64,000 nucleotides of DNA from Panonychus citri (taxonomy: Eukaryota > Arthropoda > Arachnida > Trombidiformes > Tetranychidae): the NCBI RefSeq assembly GCF_014898815.1, contig NW_026515540.1, positions 310,001-374,000 of the forward strand. The letters run 5' to 3'. Both the position numbers and the translations under genes were made by a program. Position 1 is the stretch's first letter. The number at the start of each line of letters is the position of its first letter. Positions 49,794 through 61,082 of the stretch are shown here, one piece after another. Under the pieces are notes generated by a model. That model was not told the DNA's origin, ran no database searches, and worked only from the letters and a program-made list of their open reading frames with translations.

Positions 49794-51641
49794 ATGTCTT
49801 TTTTCAATATCCTTGAACGGAAACTGTTGCCACCAGTTCCTCATAAATTACCGGATCCCAAGTTCGATGATGAAATTTACCGACAATTTAATCGTTTACG
49901 AGTTCGATCTCCAAAAATGGACGAAGATGACAATTTACCCGGTGACACAGTGAGACGTTCATTTCGAGGTGACCATGAAATGTCCAAACCTCGAGAAGGG
50001 CTGGTCAAGGTAGCGGCTGAAATTTTCCGTTATCGTTTTTTATCCTGTTTCGAGCAATTGACCGAAAATGATTCTGGTAGTTTACAAGGACGAATCATAA
50101 TTACCGATCCATCGAGTTGGTCAATGGTTGATCGAGCGCTTGATTGGTTGACACTCAAACGCGCCGGTGTTTCTTGTGTTTTCACCTTGAACGATAAGGT
50201 TTCCAATGAGTTGACTCGGTCACTTCAGATAATCTATCTGATTAACATTGGCCATTTAAATGGTCGCGAGTTTGATTCGTTTCTGCTTAATCTTGCCGAT
50301 CGTGAGTGTCGATCTTGTTGTATTTTCTTGGCCTATCCAATTGATCCGTTTAGTGCCAAAGGATCGTTGAGGCTTAAAATTTTACACGAATTGATTAGCA
50401 AAAAGTCAATTCCTTCCCCTTGGATCGTTGGTGCTTTTCATGCTCCGTCACCTTGGTTGGCGTTGATCGATCATCAAGTTAATCTCAACTATTTGCGACA
50501 ATTGGTCAACTCACCTCGGTCATCCCAATTCTCTAAGGCCAATCGAATTGTCTGTTGTCGACTTGCCTTTCGTCTGGTTAATTTGTTCGAACAGATGAAC
50601 CAATATCCGATTGTTCGCTTTTTGAAAACTTGGCATTCGCACAATCAGTTGATTGGTCATTTTTTCGTTAAAGGGATGGCCGGACTTCGAGAGAAACGAC
50701 GATCTTCACCTAAAGGACGAGGATCAGATTCGCAAACAATTAAATATGAATCGGATTATCTTCTTGTTATTATTGATCGATCTGTTGACCTTTTAACGCC
50801 AATTCTTCACGCTGATCATTATGAAGCTTTCGTTGAACAGGAATTAGAAACTCGATTTCCAAGATCAACCGATAAACTTGACTCAGAGATACGAAATGTT
50901 CACATAAACGAAGTTACCTCTAAATTGAAATCTCTTTCGGAATCATTTAAATCAATGTACGGTCAAATGTCGGTTAAAGATCAAGAGGTTACCATGAATT
51001 ATGTCCGTTCTCATCTCGCAATGGTCACTCGATTAACGGCAAAGATTAACAATGGATATGGAATTTTACTCAAAATGGAGCGTAAAGTGTTGAAACAATT
51101 GAACAAGAATAATCCACAATTAAGGAAAGTCCGATCAGCCGAAACGGACACGGATAAGAGTATAGTTGATCCACCATTTGGGAAAAATGCCTTTAATCCC
51201 GAACTTAGTCCCTTAGATCTTCATCGACTTGTTATAACTCGATCACTTGTTTCACAGAAACTCTTAGGGTCTCGATACTTGAGGGCATTCCTAGGAAAAG
51301 ATCACTTTCACGCTAAAGATACAATAACGGTCTCCAAATATGCGAATCTAATTAAAACTTGTTACGATAAAAGTGGTTGCGGTCAATTTGGATTCCCTGT
51401 AATTGCCAATCTAATTGAGGCAATTTATTCGGGCTCATTGAGAGAAGATCAATTCCCGTTCGCTGAGGCCTGGATGAGAAACTCGTCACCTCGAAAAAAA
51501 CTGTGCATCTTTGTCCTCGGCGGTATTTCTTACAATGAGGTTCAGCTATCGGGTGTTTATACCTCACCTAATCAAGAAGTCACATTAATTTCTGACAATT
51601 TACTAACTGCGAGCAGTATTTTGTCTAAATTGTTTTCTTAA
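49794..51641 (+). CDS. Sec1/Munc18 (SM) family vesicle-fusion protein, intronless
   Basis: SM proteins clasp syntaxin/SNARE bundles and are needed for vesicle fusion. This frame of 615 residues has the family length and landmarks: the N-terminal ILERKLLPP segment, RIVCCRLAFRLVNLFEQMNQYPIVRF around residues 260-285 (compare the family's LATLCATLGEYPxVRY), the central signature LLVIIDRSVDLLTPILH at about 321-337, and the C-terminal IFVLGGISYNEV. It is clearly diverged: the usual start motif of syntaxin-1 binders (lead-in strand with KVLVVD) is weak, and the helical insert is basic. I cannot assign it firmly to the Munc18, Sly1, Vps45 or Vps33 class; the segment around 260 looks closest to Sec1/Munc18. 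No intron interrupts it while neighbours have several, which suggests retroposition or intron loss. ATG 49794 is the first in the frame. Confidence 0.82.
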   Translation: MSFFNILERKLLPPVPHKLPDPKFDDEIYRQFNRLRVRSPKMDEDDNLPGDTVRRSFRGDHEMSKPREGLVKVAAEIFRYRFLSCFEQLTENDSGSLQGRIIITDPSSWSMVDRALDWLTLKRAGVSCVFTLNDKVSNELTRSLQIIYLINIGHLNGREFDSFLLNLADRECRSCCIFLAYPIDPFSAKGSLRLKILHELISKKSIPSPWIVGAFHAPSPWLALIDHQVNLNYLRQLVNSPRSSQFSKANRIVCCRLAFRLVNLFEQMNQYPIVRFLKTWHSHNQLIGHFFVKGMAGLREKRRSSPKGRGSDSQTIKYESDYLLVIIDRSVDLLTPILHADHYEAFVEQELETRFPRSTDKLDSEIRNVHINEVTSKLKSLSESFKSMYGQMSVKDQEVTMNYVRSHLAMVTRLTAKINNGYGILLKMERKVLKQLNKNNPQLRKVRSAETDTDKSIVDPPFGKNAFNPELSPLDLHRLVITRSLVSQKLLGSRYLRAFLGKDHFHAKDTITVSKYANLIKTCYDKSGCGQFGFPVIANLIEAIYSGSLREDQFPFAEAWMRNSSPRKKLCIFVLGGISYNEVQLSGVYTSPNQEVTLISDNLLTASSILSKLFS

Positions 51642-51856
51642 TTGTTCACATCATACATAATCAAGTTAATTTTCAATTCTACCTTCCTAATTAAAACCAT
51701 CTGTTTACAGTTAGAGCTTAAATTGTCAATTAATTTGGTTATTTAAAGCAAACAAATTAAAATCTGATTAAACATTGATACCTTAATTTGTTGATGATGT
51801 TGATGTGGTTTCAAATATCAGCCACCAACAATTAACTTTTTTATTTAGCTTGAAAT

Positions 51857-52978
51857 ATGTTTCAGTTAATTGTTGTTAATCAATTGTTACTTGTTGTCTC
51901 ATCATTAATCTTTAATCTAGTTAATTGTTCAAATCAAACGGATGATAATTCAACAATCACGGCATCACCAACATGTAGTAAGTAATTAAAGACAATTAGT
52001 TGATCATTAACAGTAACCGTCTAATTGAATTACAGATTGTGGTCAATTTGATTTAATTGATACAAACTATTGGCCCTGGTTGGTTAGAATCAGGTAAATA
52101 ATCAACTTGTTTACTACAACAATTTACTAATTGATTACTCTTGATTGAATCTATCAAATTAGATCACAATTTGCCTCTAAAAACCTTAATTGTTTTGGTG
52201 TTTTAATCAGTTCATTTAATATATTAACGGCGGGCCATTGTGTTTACTCATCTAAATATGGTCTAAGTGATCAAGTAATTGTTTACTTACCAACATCACA
52301 ATTTAATTGGATACAATTAAAAGTATCCAAATACATTTACGATTCCCGATCCAATGGTACATCTCATAATATTGCTTTAATTACCTTAATTAATCCAGTG
52401 CCAACTAATTACAAACCAATTTGTTTAACAATTACTGAAGATGTACCATCAGCAATTGTAATTGGTTTTAATCATGATAAAAATACAACTAAATCACTTG
52501 TCCAACAATCAAACGTTGAATATATTAACTGTGAGTATTGAAAAAGATGAACAATTAACGACTAATGCTAATGAATTAATTTTAATTGCTCTTAGTGGAA
52601 AAGTGTGAAAATGAAAGATTATCATGGATTAATAAATTACCACAATTACCTGTTAATCAACGTTTAAAGTTCACTGGTTACAATAAAATTGACTCCTCAA
52701 TGTTATGTGCCAATGATACAATTAACGATAAATTTGATATTAATCATACAAATAGATTGAATTTGGTTAAATCTAATTGTAAACACAATTCAGGTGAACC
52801 TTTAATTAGTAAATCAAATGACCGATGGTTTCTGGTTGGTATTGTTTCTGGAACTTGGTTTAATCATGATTACAATGATTGTCTCACATTATTGCCAACA
52901 ATTTACACTGGCATTTGGTATTATGCTGAATGGATTAACTATAATTGTATTGATTGTTGTTTAATTGAAACAAATTGA
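51857..52978 (+). CDS. Secreted serine protease homolog, probably inactive
   Basis: Chymotrypsin-fold (S1) protein. Exons: 51857-51977, 52036-52093, 52211-52530, 52596-52978; phases join exactly to 293 residues. Signal peptide at residues 1-28 (LLLVVSSLIFNLVNC), then an Asn/Thr-rich linker and the domain start NCGQFDLIDTNYWPWLVRI, although the usual IVGG activation site is not recognisable. The histidine loop LTAGHC is intact (H69). The catalytic aspartate position reads SHNIALI, with N113 where Asp is expected (DIAL). The serine loop reads HNSGEPLI instead of GDSGGPL; S232 is present but its flanks are altered. The base of the specificity pocket (six residues before the serine) is Ser rather than Asp. 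It therefore looks like a non-catalytic clip-type or regulatory homolog, or a decaying gene. Several NxS/T sites are present. Confidence 0.85.
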
Positions 52979-53462
52979 GTCTCCCTGACAATTGTTACAT
53001 TTAATTGGTTGGTTTAATCATGACCATTGAATTGAATTTAATTGTAGAGCTGCAAAAATGATTATTTATTTATATTGATTGTTGTTTGTTTTACATGATG
53101 ATGATTGTTATCGATAAATATACAAACATGATTATTGTTAATCATGTTAATTGTTGATGGTGATTAAAATAAATTAGAAAAACAAAAACACAATTAAAAT
53201 GGAGAAAATTAAATTTGATTGATTTTTTTTTTCTTGTTGAAAGTTGCTTAAAACCCTTTGCATCTTTTAATCCAGTTAAACTATTAATTATGATCGTTGA
53301 TTGTATTTTTTGATTAGTTAATTTTGTCTGCAATTGTTTAATCAATTGTTTTATTAAAAGTCAAATTAATCATTTGATTGGTAATAATATTATTTTTTTG
53401 TCGCAATTGTTTTGGTTTTTTTTGTTTGTTTTTGTCTTTGATTTAAAAATATTTAAATTTTA
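52979..53462. other. Convergent 3' ends of protease homolog and SoxE
   Basis: AT-rich spacer between two convergent stop codons, expected to hold both 3' UTRs. The minus-strand frame at 53142-53345 is not supported. Confidence 0.6.
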
Positions 53463-56400
53463 CTATCTTGAGGTGGGCAGAAAATGGCCCAAGGGTGGAG
53501 GAGGAGGCGGAGGTGGATGATGAGAGTGGTGGTGATGTGATCCATATGATGTTGCTGGTAAGTGATGGTCAAGTTGACCCACTGAGGAAGATGAAGAGGA
53601 AGATGTTGGACGGACTGAGGTAATTAAACTATCGGTAAAGGAATCACCCGGATGAGGCCAACCGGTCATTCCGGTGAAAAGTGAAGTGGACAGAGCGGTG
53701 GCTTTTGCACAATATAAGGATGATGGTGGTGATGAGGATGAAGAAGAGGAAGAGGTTGTGGTTGGGGTTGAAGGTAAAATGGAGGATGTTGTGTTATTAT
53801 CTGTTGGCTCAATGTAAAGGGAGGAAGATGATGAAGAGGAGGAGGAAGAGGGAGTATTATTGATGAGATTTACTGTTGTTGGTGTTGCGGTTGGTCGTTG
53901 ATAAAAATCATTGACTAAAGTTGAACTTGCTGTTGGAGGTGGAGAGGATAAGACATCATGAATTTGATGGTGAATCTGATGATGAGGATGATGGTGATGA
54001 TGATGATTAGATGCGGCAGATGAATAGACTGAATTGTGAGAGTAATCGGAGACAAGTCTACTCCAAGCGGTTGATCCTGTCCCACCGAGATGAGTGTAAC
54101 CAGAACCAGCTAATTGATGGTGGTGGGAATGAGGATGGTGAAAGGCATGATGAGAAGGGGAGGAGATGGAGGATGGTGAAGAGGAGGAGGAAGAGGAGGA
54201 ACTGAGTGGAGGTGGACCAAGAAATTGGTGCATGTAAGCTTCAAGGTGATGGGTTGAGGATGAGGTTGGTGAGGTTCGTGGATGATGATGACCAATATCT
54301 ATATCGTTGTTGTTGTTGTTTAAATTATTTTTATCACTTCCACCGTTACCATTGGTAATTACTGTTTCAAATGTGTTACAATTTGTTGATGAATTTGTAG
54401 CACTTGTATTTGAGGTGCCAGATGATGAGGATGTTGAAGATGATGCGGTTGATGGAGATGATATTGATCCATGAATTGGATTACAATTATATCCATTAGA
54501 TGACCCGTGGAGATGTTGTTGTGAACTGTCACCATTTCCGATTGGACCTAAGGGATTGATTGAAATGGAAAATAAATTTTCACAATTTAAAGATAAACTT
54601 TGGGGAGATGATGATGATGTTATATGATGATTGGTGTTGATTAATCTTGACAATCGGTTGTCAAGTTGATCAAAATCAAGATAATTAGAGGATGAGGATG
54701 AGGAAGAGGATGATGTTGACTCTTTACCAATTAATCCATAGGATCCATTGAATCGTCCAAGTTGTTGTGGGGTTGTGGGTGGTGTTGGTGGGCTTTGATT
54801 GTACCCAGGAGATGGACGGGTCAGTGAATAGTTTGTCAGGTAGCTTGGTGCTGATGAATGAGACGGAGATGATGAGGAAGATGTTAAACCAATTGATCCG
54901 GACGAAGGTGATGAAAATGATGCTGATTGTTGCCTGTGATGATTACCAATGAAAGAGGACATCATTTGATTAACGTTAATTGTATCATTATGATGATTAT
55001 CATTATTATCATCTTTAACGATATCTGTATCGTCATCATCACGTAACACTGATGATTGATTTAATTCATCAACATGATGGAAATGATGTTGCATTTGTTG
55101 TTGTTGTTGTTGTTGTTGAGGATGTTGTTGGTGTTGGTGTTGCTGTTGTTGTTGTAGGGAATGATGAAATAGATGATTTTGTTGATGGTGATGATGATGA
55201 GCTAATTGATGATCAAATGATGATCCATTTGATGGTGAAGGCTCACTTGGTGGACGGGAAATTGGACTTCGAGAGACATCATCTTCAGCCAAAGTTTGAT
55301 TACTACAAGAATTAGATCCAGGTGAATCTATTGATGATGAACAGTTGAGATTAGTCGATGAATCTTGACCACCACCCGATGACCCTGTTGACCCTCGTCC
55401 ATGTCCATTAGATTTAACTGGTTTTCGTCTTCTAGGTTGATACTTGTAATCGGGAAAATCTTTCTTATGTTTAGATCGTAATCTTTCAGCTTCAGCAATG
55501 AAAGGTTTCTTTGCATCATCATCAAGTACTCTGCTGTTAACAATTAACACACGGAAACGGAAACAGAAGAAAAAAGATAAAAAAATTCATTAAATGATCT
55601 GAAATTTGACCAGTACAATTGATTAACAACCATTTCCACATTGAAAATTCATAGATGATGCAAACATTGGGTGAAAGCTGAAAATATTGAAATAACAACA
55701 AGAAGCAAAAAACTTAACCTTAACCCGGGAAAAAAATCTTCATCATCATCATCATGATTATCATTATCATCCCTAAAGAAGCTGAATACAAAAAAAACAA
55801 GGTATCATTTTTTTCATCAGGTATCATCACTTGCTCCTGGTTTCTCCTACACCTCAACCTTTGATATAAAAAAAATGATGAGGATGATGATCAAGATGAT
55901 GGAAGGTAAGTTTTACACCAATAGTAATTGCTGAATCAATTGTCATCAATGTTTGTGGAAAATGTATCATTAAAGTTAACAGTTTCTCAATAGTGGCTAT
56001 TTTCAAGATTGATGAACAACAATTGATGAGTTACAATGAAAAAAAAAGTTATATTCAAGTTTTGCCTCCTTAATTAAGGGGTTTGCTGGTTGACCCTCGG
56101 TGGCTTTTTTTATATATTAATATATCATTTATTCATGAAGCTCAAATATTATCATTTGCAAGATTGTTTCCAGAGCTAATCTATTTGAACCTTTCTCTCT
56201 GTCTGAATATTATCATGAAAAAGTATCAAGTCAATCAACAGGTAGGAATTGGGAGTGAAATAAGATTGAGTGGAAAAAAAATATTCACATTACATGAAAT
56301 TGGATTAGGTTTAATTGTGGATTGCAAATGATTGTTGCTATTGTATTTGGGATGGAAATTAGGATAAGATTATATGTAGATTTAAATTGTGAACATTATA

Positions 56401-57432
56401 ACCTTAAATTGTTGGCATAATTTGGTACAAACTCAGTTTATCACTTTTAATTATCATTAAAGATTATGATTAAAACAAACAGTTAACATTGGAAAAGTTT
56501 TTTCTTTCCTTTTGCTAAATTGAATAGTTTAATGTTTTAATTGCTTTTCTCACGATTTCACCACAATATTTACAACAGACAAATCAAGTTAACAACAACA
56601 ACAACTAAATTGTTACTCTAATGTTTATGATAATTTGTTTATCATTTATCCTTAACTAGAGCTAATTAGTTAACTATATAAATTCAGTGTTTAAATCATA
56701 TAATAATCTAATCTTGTAAATGGTTATCATTTCCATTGCAATTGTAAAAACATTGAGTTTGCAGTTTTGTATCTCAACTAAATTGTGGCCTCCGAAAAAG
56801 GAAACTTTTTAATTAGATTGAGATTAATCATCTCTACTCAGTTTATGATTTATTGTTGTTGTTGTTGATTAATTGTCGCAAAGGATTATAAAAGAGAGAG
56901 AGAGAGAGAGAGATGTTTGAATTAAGATACATTACCTCCAGAGTCGTCCAAGGGTTTTGCTTAATTCAGCGTTGTGAAGATGAGGATATTGTTCAGATAA
57001 CTTTCGGCGAGCGGCTTGAGCCCAGACCATGAACGCGTTCATTGGCCTTTTAACGTGAAGTTTAATCTTGGACGCTGAAGTTGGTTTGCTTTTGGTTGTC
57101 ACTATAGTCCAATCATATTCACCAAGAACTTTGCTAACTGCCTCGTTAATTGTTGAGGTTAATTGATCAGTACGATTACCTGATGATTTCCGATTATCAT
57201 TATTTTTATTGGGAACAGAGGAAATGGTCAATGAGATAACATTTGATGATGAGGATAATGTTGTTGGTGTTTGTGGTGAGGTTGTAGTTGCCGTTGTGGT
57301 TGTTGATAGTGATGACGATGAGGGAGATGATGTACAAGATGAGGATGAAGATGATGAATTTGGTGTTAGTGTCACTAATTGTGATTCGTTGCACTTTGAA
57401 TTGATTAAAGTTGGTAGTTTAACATCACTCAT
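53463..57432 (-). CDS. SoxE-class HMG-box transcription factor
   Basis: Orthologous group of vertebrate SOX8/9/10 and fly Sox100B; binds the minor groove of ACAA(T/A)G-type sites in the nucleus. Exons: 57432-56936 and 55530-53463, giving 854 residues, much longer than SOX9 (about 509). A SoxE-specific dimerisation segment (EAVSKVLGEYDWTIV) precedes the HMG box, which starts at about residue 126 (HVKRPMNAFMVWAQAARRKL, then YPHLHNAELSKTLGRLWR) and continues in exon 2 (DAKKPFIAEAERLRSKHKKD, YKYQPRRRKPVK). The intron falls inside the arginine codon of LWR, the position I recall for SOX9 intron 1. Exon 2 is otherwise low complexity: poly-Gln, poly-His, poly-Ser and a C-terminal poly-Pro run. The acceptor has two AGs three bases apart (aacagcag); only the second preserves the HMG helix. 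Confidence 0.94.
55531..56935 (-). other. SoxE intron 1
   Basis: 1.4-kb intron inside the HMG box codons; no nested gene supported. A (GA)n run lies at about 56893-56912 close to the donor, so the transcript would have a CU-rich tract just downstream of the 5' splice site. Confidence 0.75.
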
Positions 57433-57596
57433 GTTAGGTTCTATTAATTGTCACTCAATTATCATAAAAAAAAACTTTGCAAACTTTTAAACTGTTGATA
57501 TAATTTAAAGGGAAAACTTTAATAATATTTACTATTTGCAACCAATTAACCGACTGATAATCAATGAATGAAAATGATTGATTTAATTTTGCAAGA

Positions 57597-57632
<36 letters not shown>

Positions 57633-60033
57633 ATGAGATTCTTTATCTTCCTGTTGTTAAATTAAATTGTGACGATTGATAATGTTATGTAATAACGATC
57701 ATATTGATGACATTAATCAACACTTAGAATCAACAATGAGAAGGATAAACACAATTTAATCACAGATTTTTTTTCTCGAGTAATTAAACACTAATCACTT
57801 TTTGTTTGTATCTAAATTGTTGCAGAAATAACGGATTAAGGTTATAACATTGATCCCGATCCGTTAAGATTGAATAGCTCAGTTGAAATAGAGAGAGAAA
57901 GAGATTAATGAGAAAAATGAATCGAATAGGAAGATAAAAGTTGAGAGAGAGATTATGATGATGATAAATATTCGGGCGTGAGGAATAACTTGATTGGAGG
58001 TTTAATCAGATGATGAATTTCAGGAGAAAGAGATAGAGATGATTCTGGTGGAGATGATGAGGAAAAGAAATGACTTGAAGATCTAATGATGACGATGATC
58101 AAAATTATATCAACTGAAAGTAAAATTTGATGAAGAGAAATGATGATCAGAAAGATGACGATTTTTACTAAAACATTAGAAGAGAAAAAATTTTCTTTTT
58201 TCTCAATTTTTAGAATTTGATTTTTTTTTCTCTACGCTTTCATTTCTCAGGGTTTTCAGTTCAAATATTATACACACACTATCACAAAACAGAAGATTGA
58301 GAAAGAAAGAGAGAGAGAGAGAAATGATGATGATGAGCTAGAAAGATGCCTGGATGATGAAAGAAGATGTTGAGCTGAATAGGCGAGAATAAGAATGTAG
58401 GAGGAGTTTACAAAAGATGAGGATGAAGATGAAGATCCAGTAGAAAAGATGAAGTTGCTCCCGTGGAACTTTTTCCTTGTGATGACTCGTTGCCCAAAAA
58501 CAAAGATGAACACTGTGTATGCGATGATGATGATTAAGATGAAGATGAGGATCAAGATGATGATATAGTTTCTCTCTCTCTCTCTTTCTCTTTTTCGTCT
58601 TTCTTTGTAAAATCATCTTTATTTTTCGTTCGCTTTTTCCTTTTCTTTTTCTTGTTTTATTTTCATCTATGATTCCAACGGAACTAAACCTCAACCTCTA
58701 CAAAAATATCTTTTAATTTTTCTCCCTTTTCGCCTTCTTCTTCCTTCTTCTAATATTCGAGATCATCATCATCTTAAACTTCATCTTCTTTTAATATTCG
58801 CTCTTGATCTTCGCCTTCGTCTTGATTTTCGTCTATTCAATCGTATTTCCTTTTCCTCTTCGATCACGTTATCTCGATTTACGATTTTCATCTTGTTTTT
58901 TTTTCTCTTCATTTCCATTCATAAGTTTTTGCTTTTTTCTTTTTTTCTTATGATAAGATTTGGATATTGATTGAGTCTTTTGATTGTTATCATGAAATCA
59001 TGTAGATCATCAAAAGACTCATTTAATTATTATAATTAACTTTCATCATCATGAAATTTATATTCTCACTGTTTCATAATTATAATAATTAAAACTCAAT
59101 TGAACTCGACTGAATTGTCTGGACATTGATGTGACAATTTTATCAATAGTCTATTGTTGTTGATGTTGTTGTACTTGTAATGATCATTTAAATTTCATAA
59201 TTGTAGCAATGATTACAAGTATTGATTGAGATAATTAGGTGATTTAAATGATCAGTTTAACAATCATCAATGAACTAAAAATATCTTGACCACGTTATTT
59301 GTTTGTTTAACTAACGGTACAAGTTGTCAAAATATTTGTATTTTCATTGATGGAGATGAAAATGATGATGATGATAAGGAAGATAAGGATGATAAGAGTT
59401 GAATGGATGTTTACAATAAGAAGGTGGCGAAGATGACAAACTGATGAAAGTAACCGAAATTCAAAGATAAAGATACAGATTGAGATTAAGATTAGAATGA
59501 GAGTAAGAATTTAGTTGAAAGACAGAGAAAGAAAGAGAGAAAGAGAGAGAGACGAAAGAGGAAAGAAACTGAGTAACCGGATATGTAACATTAATCGAGT
59601 ATATTAGTTACAGTTAATTGTTTTCGGGTCATTTCCCGATTTTCCGCCAACAACAAGATTAAGACCGAGAAGATCATCTTTTTTTCGGGCGATTCATAAA
59701 TCATACTTTTCGTTTTATATTAACGACGAAAAGTGACCAAAGGCCAAAAGGCTCAGAGATCAAAAGACCGCTGGTATTATTATTACATAGACATAATTAA
59801 CTCGAACAAAACTAATTATGATTAAAAACAAACTCAATTAGTAGACAATTTTTCCGACTCCAATTGAAGCGAATCAATATTCTAGTATGTTGACCATCAT
59901 CATCATTCTCGCTCATCTTCATCTTCATCTTCATCCTCTTCCTCTTATTCCACTTTATCTTCTCACTCCCACTCGACTCATCCTCCTTTTCTTGACGCTT
60001 TTACTACAATAAGAAATGATACACAATATGATA

Positions 60034-60036
<3 letters not shown>

Positions 60037-60106
<70 letters not shown>
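60037..60106 (+). repeat. (CT)35 microsatellite
   Basis: A perfect 70-bp CT dinucleotide run, the longest simple repeat in the window. GA/CT repeats can bind GAGA-type factors in arthropods, and this one lies about 2.6 kb upstream of the SoxE start. The minus-strand Arg-Glu frame it generates is an artefact. Confidence 0.95.
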
Positions 60107-60111
<5 letters not shown>

Positions 60112-60555
60112 TTTTTTCTTTTTTTCAGTGACCCTGAAAATGTTTCTTCTATTACAGATCAATGATAAAGTGCCAACGAAATAAATTCCATTGAAACTCA
60201 ATCGAATTAATAAATTGCCAAAGAAAAAGCATAAACCATGAAAATGTTTCTCTTTCTTCAACTGTCAACTATTATTACTAAAAATTAACGGGATGATGAT
60301 GATGATCAACAATCGAACATCTATTTAATCATCTTGTTAATTGTTTCATTAAACGATGATAATGATCTTCAATTCGCTCCTCCCTCTTATTCACCTTTAC
60401 AAAAGTAATTCAGTTATGAAGATAAACTAATGTTATAGGAAAGAATAGATGCAAATTATGCTGAGTAAGAAAAGAAAACGAGAAGATGAGATGATGAGAA
60501 GGTGCGAAGGTGAGAAGATTAAGAAGAAGAAAAGAAGAAAAGAAGAGAGAATATA

Positions 60556-61082
60556 CAGGGGTGGAGAGAATCATTTGAGCCAAATTAAAACGTTAATTTT
60601 ATAAAGCACAATCAAGTTTAAGAAAATTTTTTCAGCAATTCGCATAGAATATTTAGTTGTCAAATTGACGTTAAATTTGAGTAGCTTTGGACATGAATTC
60701 GAAAAAATTTCGAATTTTCGAAAACACTAAAATTGAAAATTGCAAAATGTTATTTTTGACTAAAATGAAAATGAAATTTTATCTTCGATTTTCGATTTCA
60801 ACATGTCCATCTTATTCTCCGTGTATGAAAACAGATATTCATCAGTTTTTTTCAAAAGAATTGATGAAAAACTAATTTTAGACGAAAGAAAATCTTGTAA
60901 TTTACGTTTTCAGTGTTTTCGAAAATTTGAATTTTCGATCGATTTTTTCAGAAAATTTTCAAAATTGATATTTTCTACTCAATTAATTCTCTATCTTAAA
61001 CATGGAAAATAATTGATTTGCTATGATTAATATTCAAGAAATTAATGATTAAATTTGGCTCAAATCTTTCTCTCCACACCTG
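60556..61082. mobile_element. MITE-like element with TA target duplications
   Basis: Starts CAGGGGTGGAGAGAATC and ends in an imperfect inverse (GATTTGAG-type lead to CTCTCCACACCTG), flanked by TA at 60554-60555 and 61083-61084. The terminal inverted repeats run about 32 bp with a few mismatches and include TTTGAGCC / GGCTCAAA. The interior is itself imperfectly palindromic: TTTTCGAAAACACT near 60715 mirrors AGTGTTTTCGAAAA near 60912. There is no transposase frame. Size (527 bp), TA flanks and CAGGG ends fit a non-autonomous Tc1/mariner-type element; the end sequence resembles that of the foldback at 8318 but the interior does not. Confidence 0.75.

Noticed and set aside
55052..55315. Plus-strand Val/Asp-rich ORF opposite SoxE
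   Set aside because: It is the antisense shadow of Gln/His codon repeats in the SoxE exon.
60034..60261. Minus-strand Arg-Glu repeat protein
   Set aside because: Produced entirely by the (CT)35 microsatellite.
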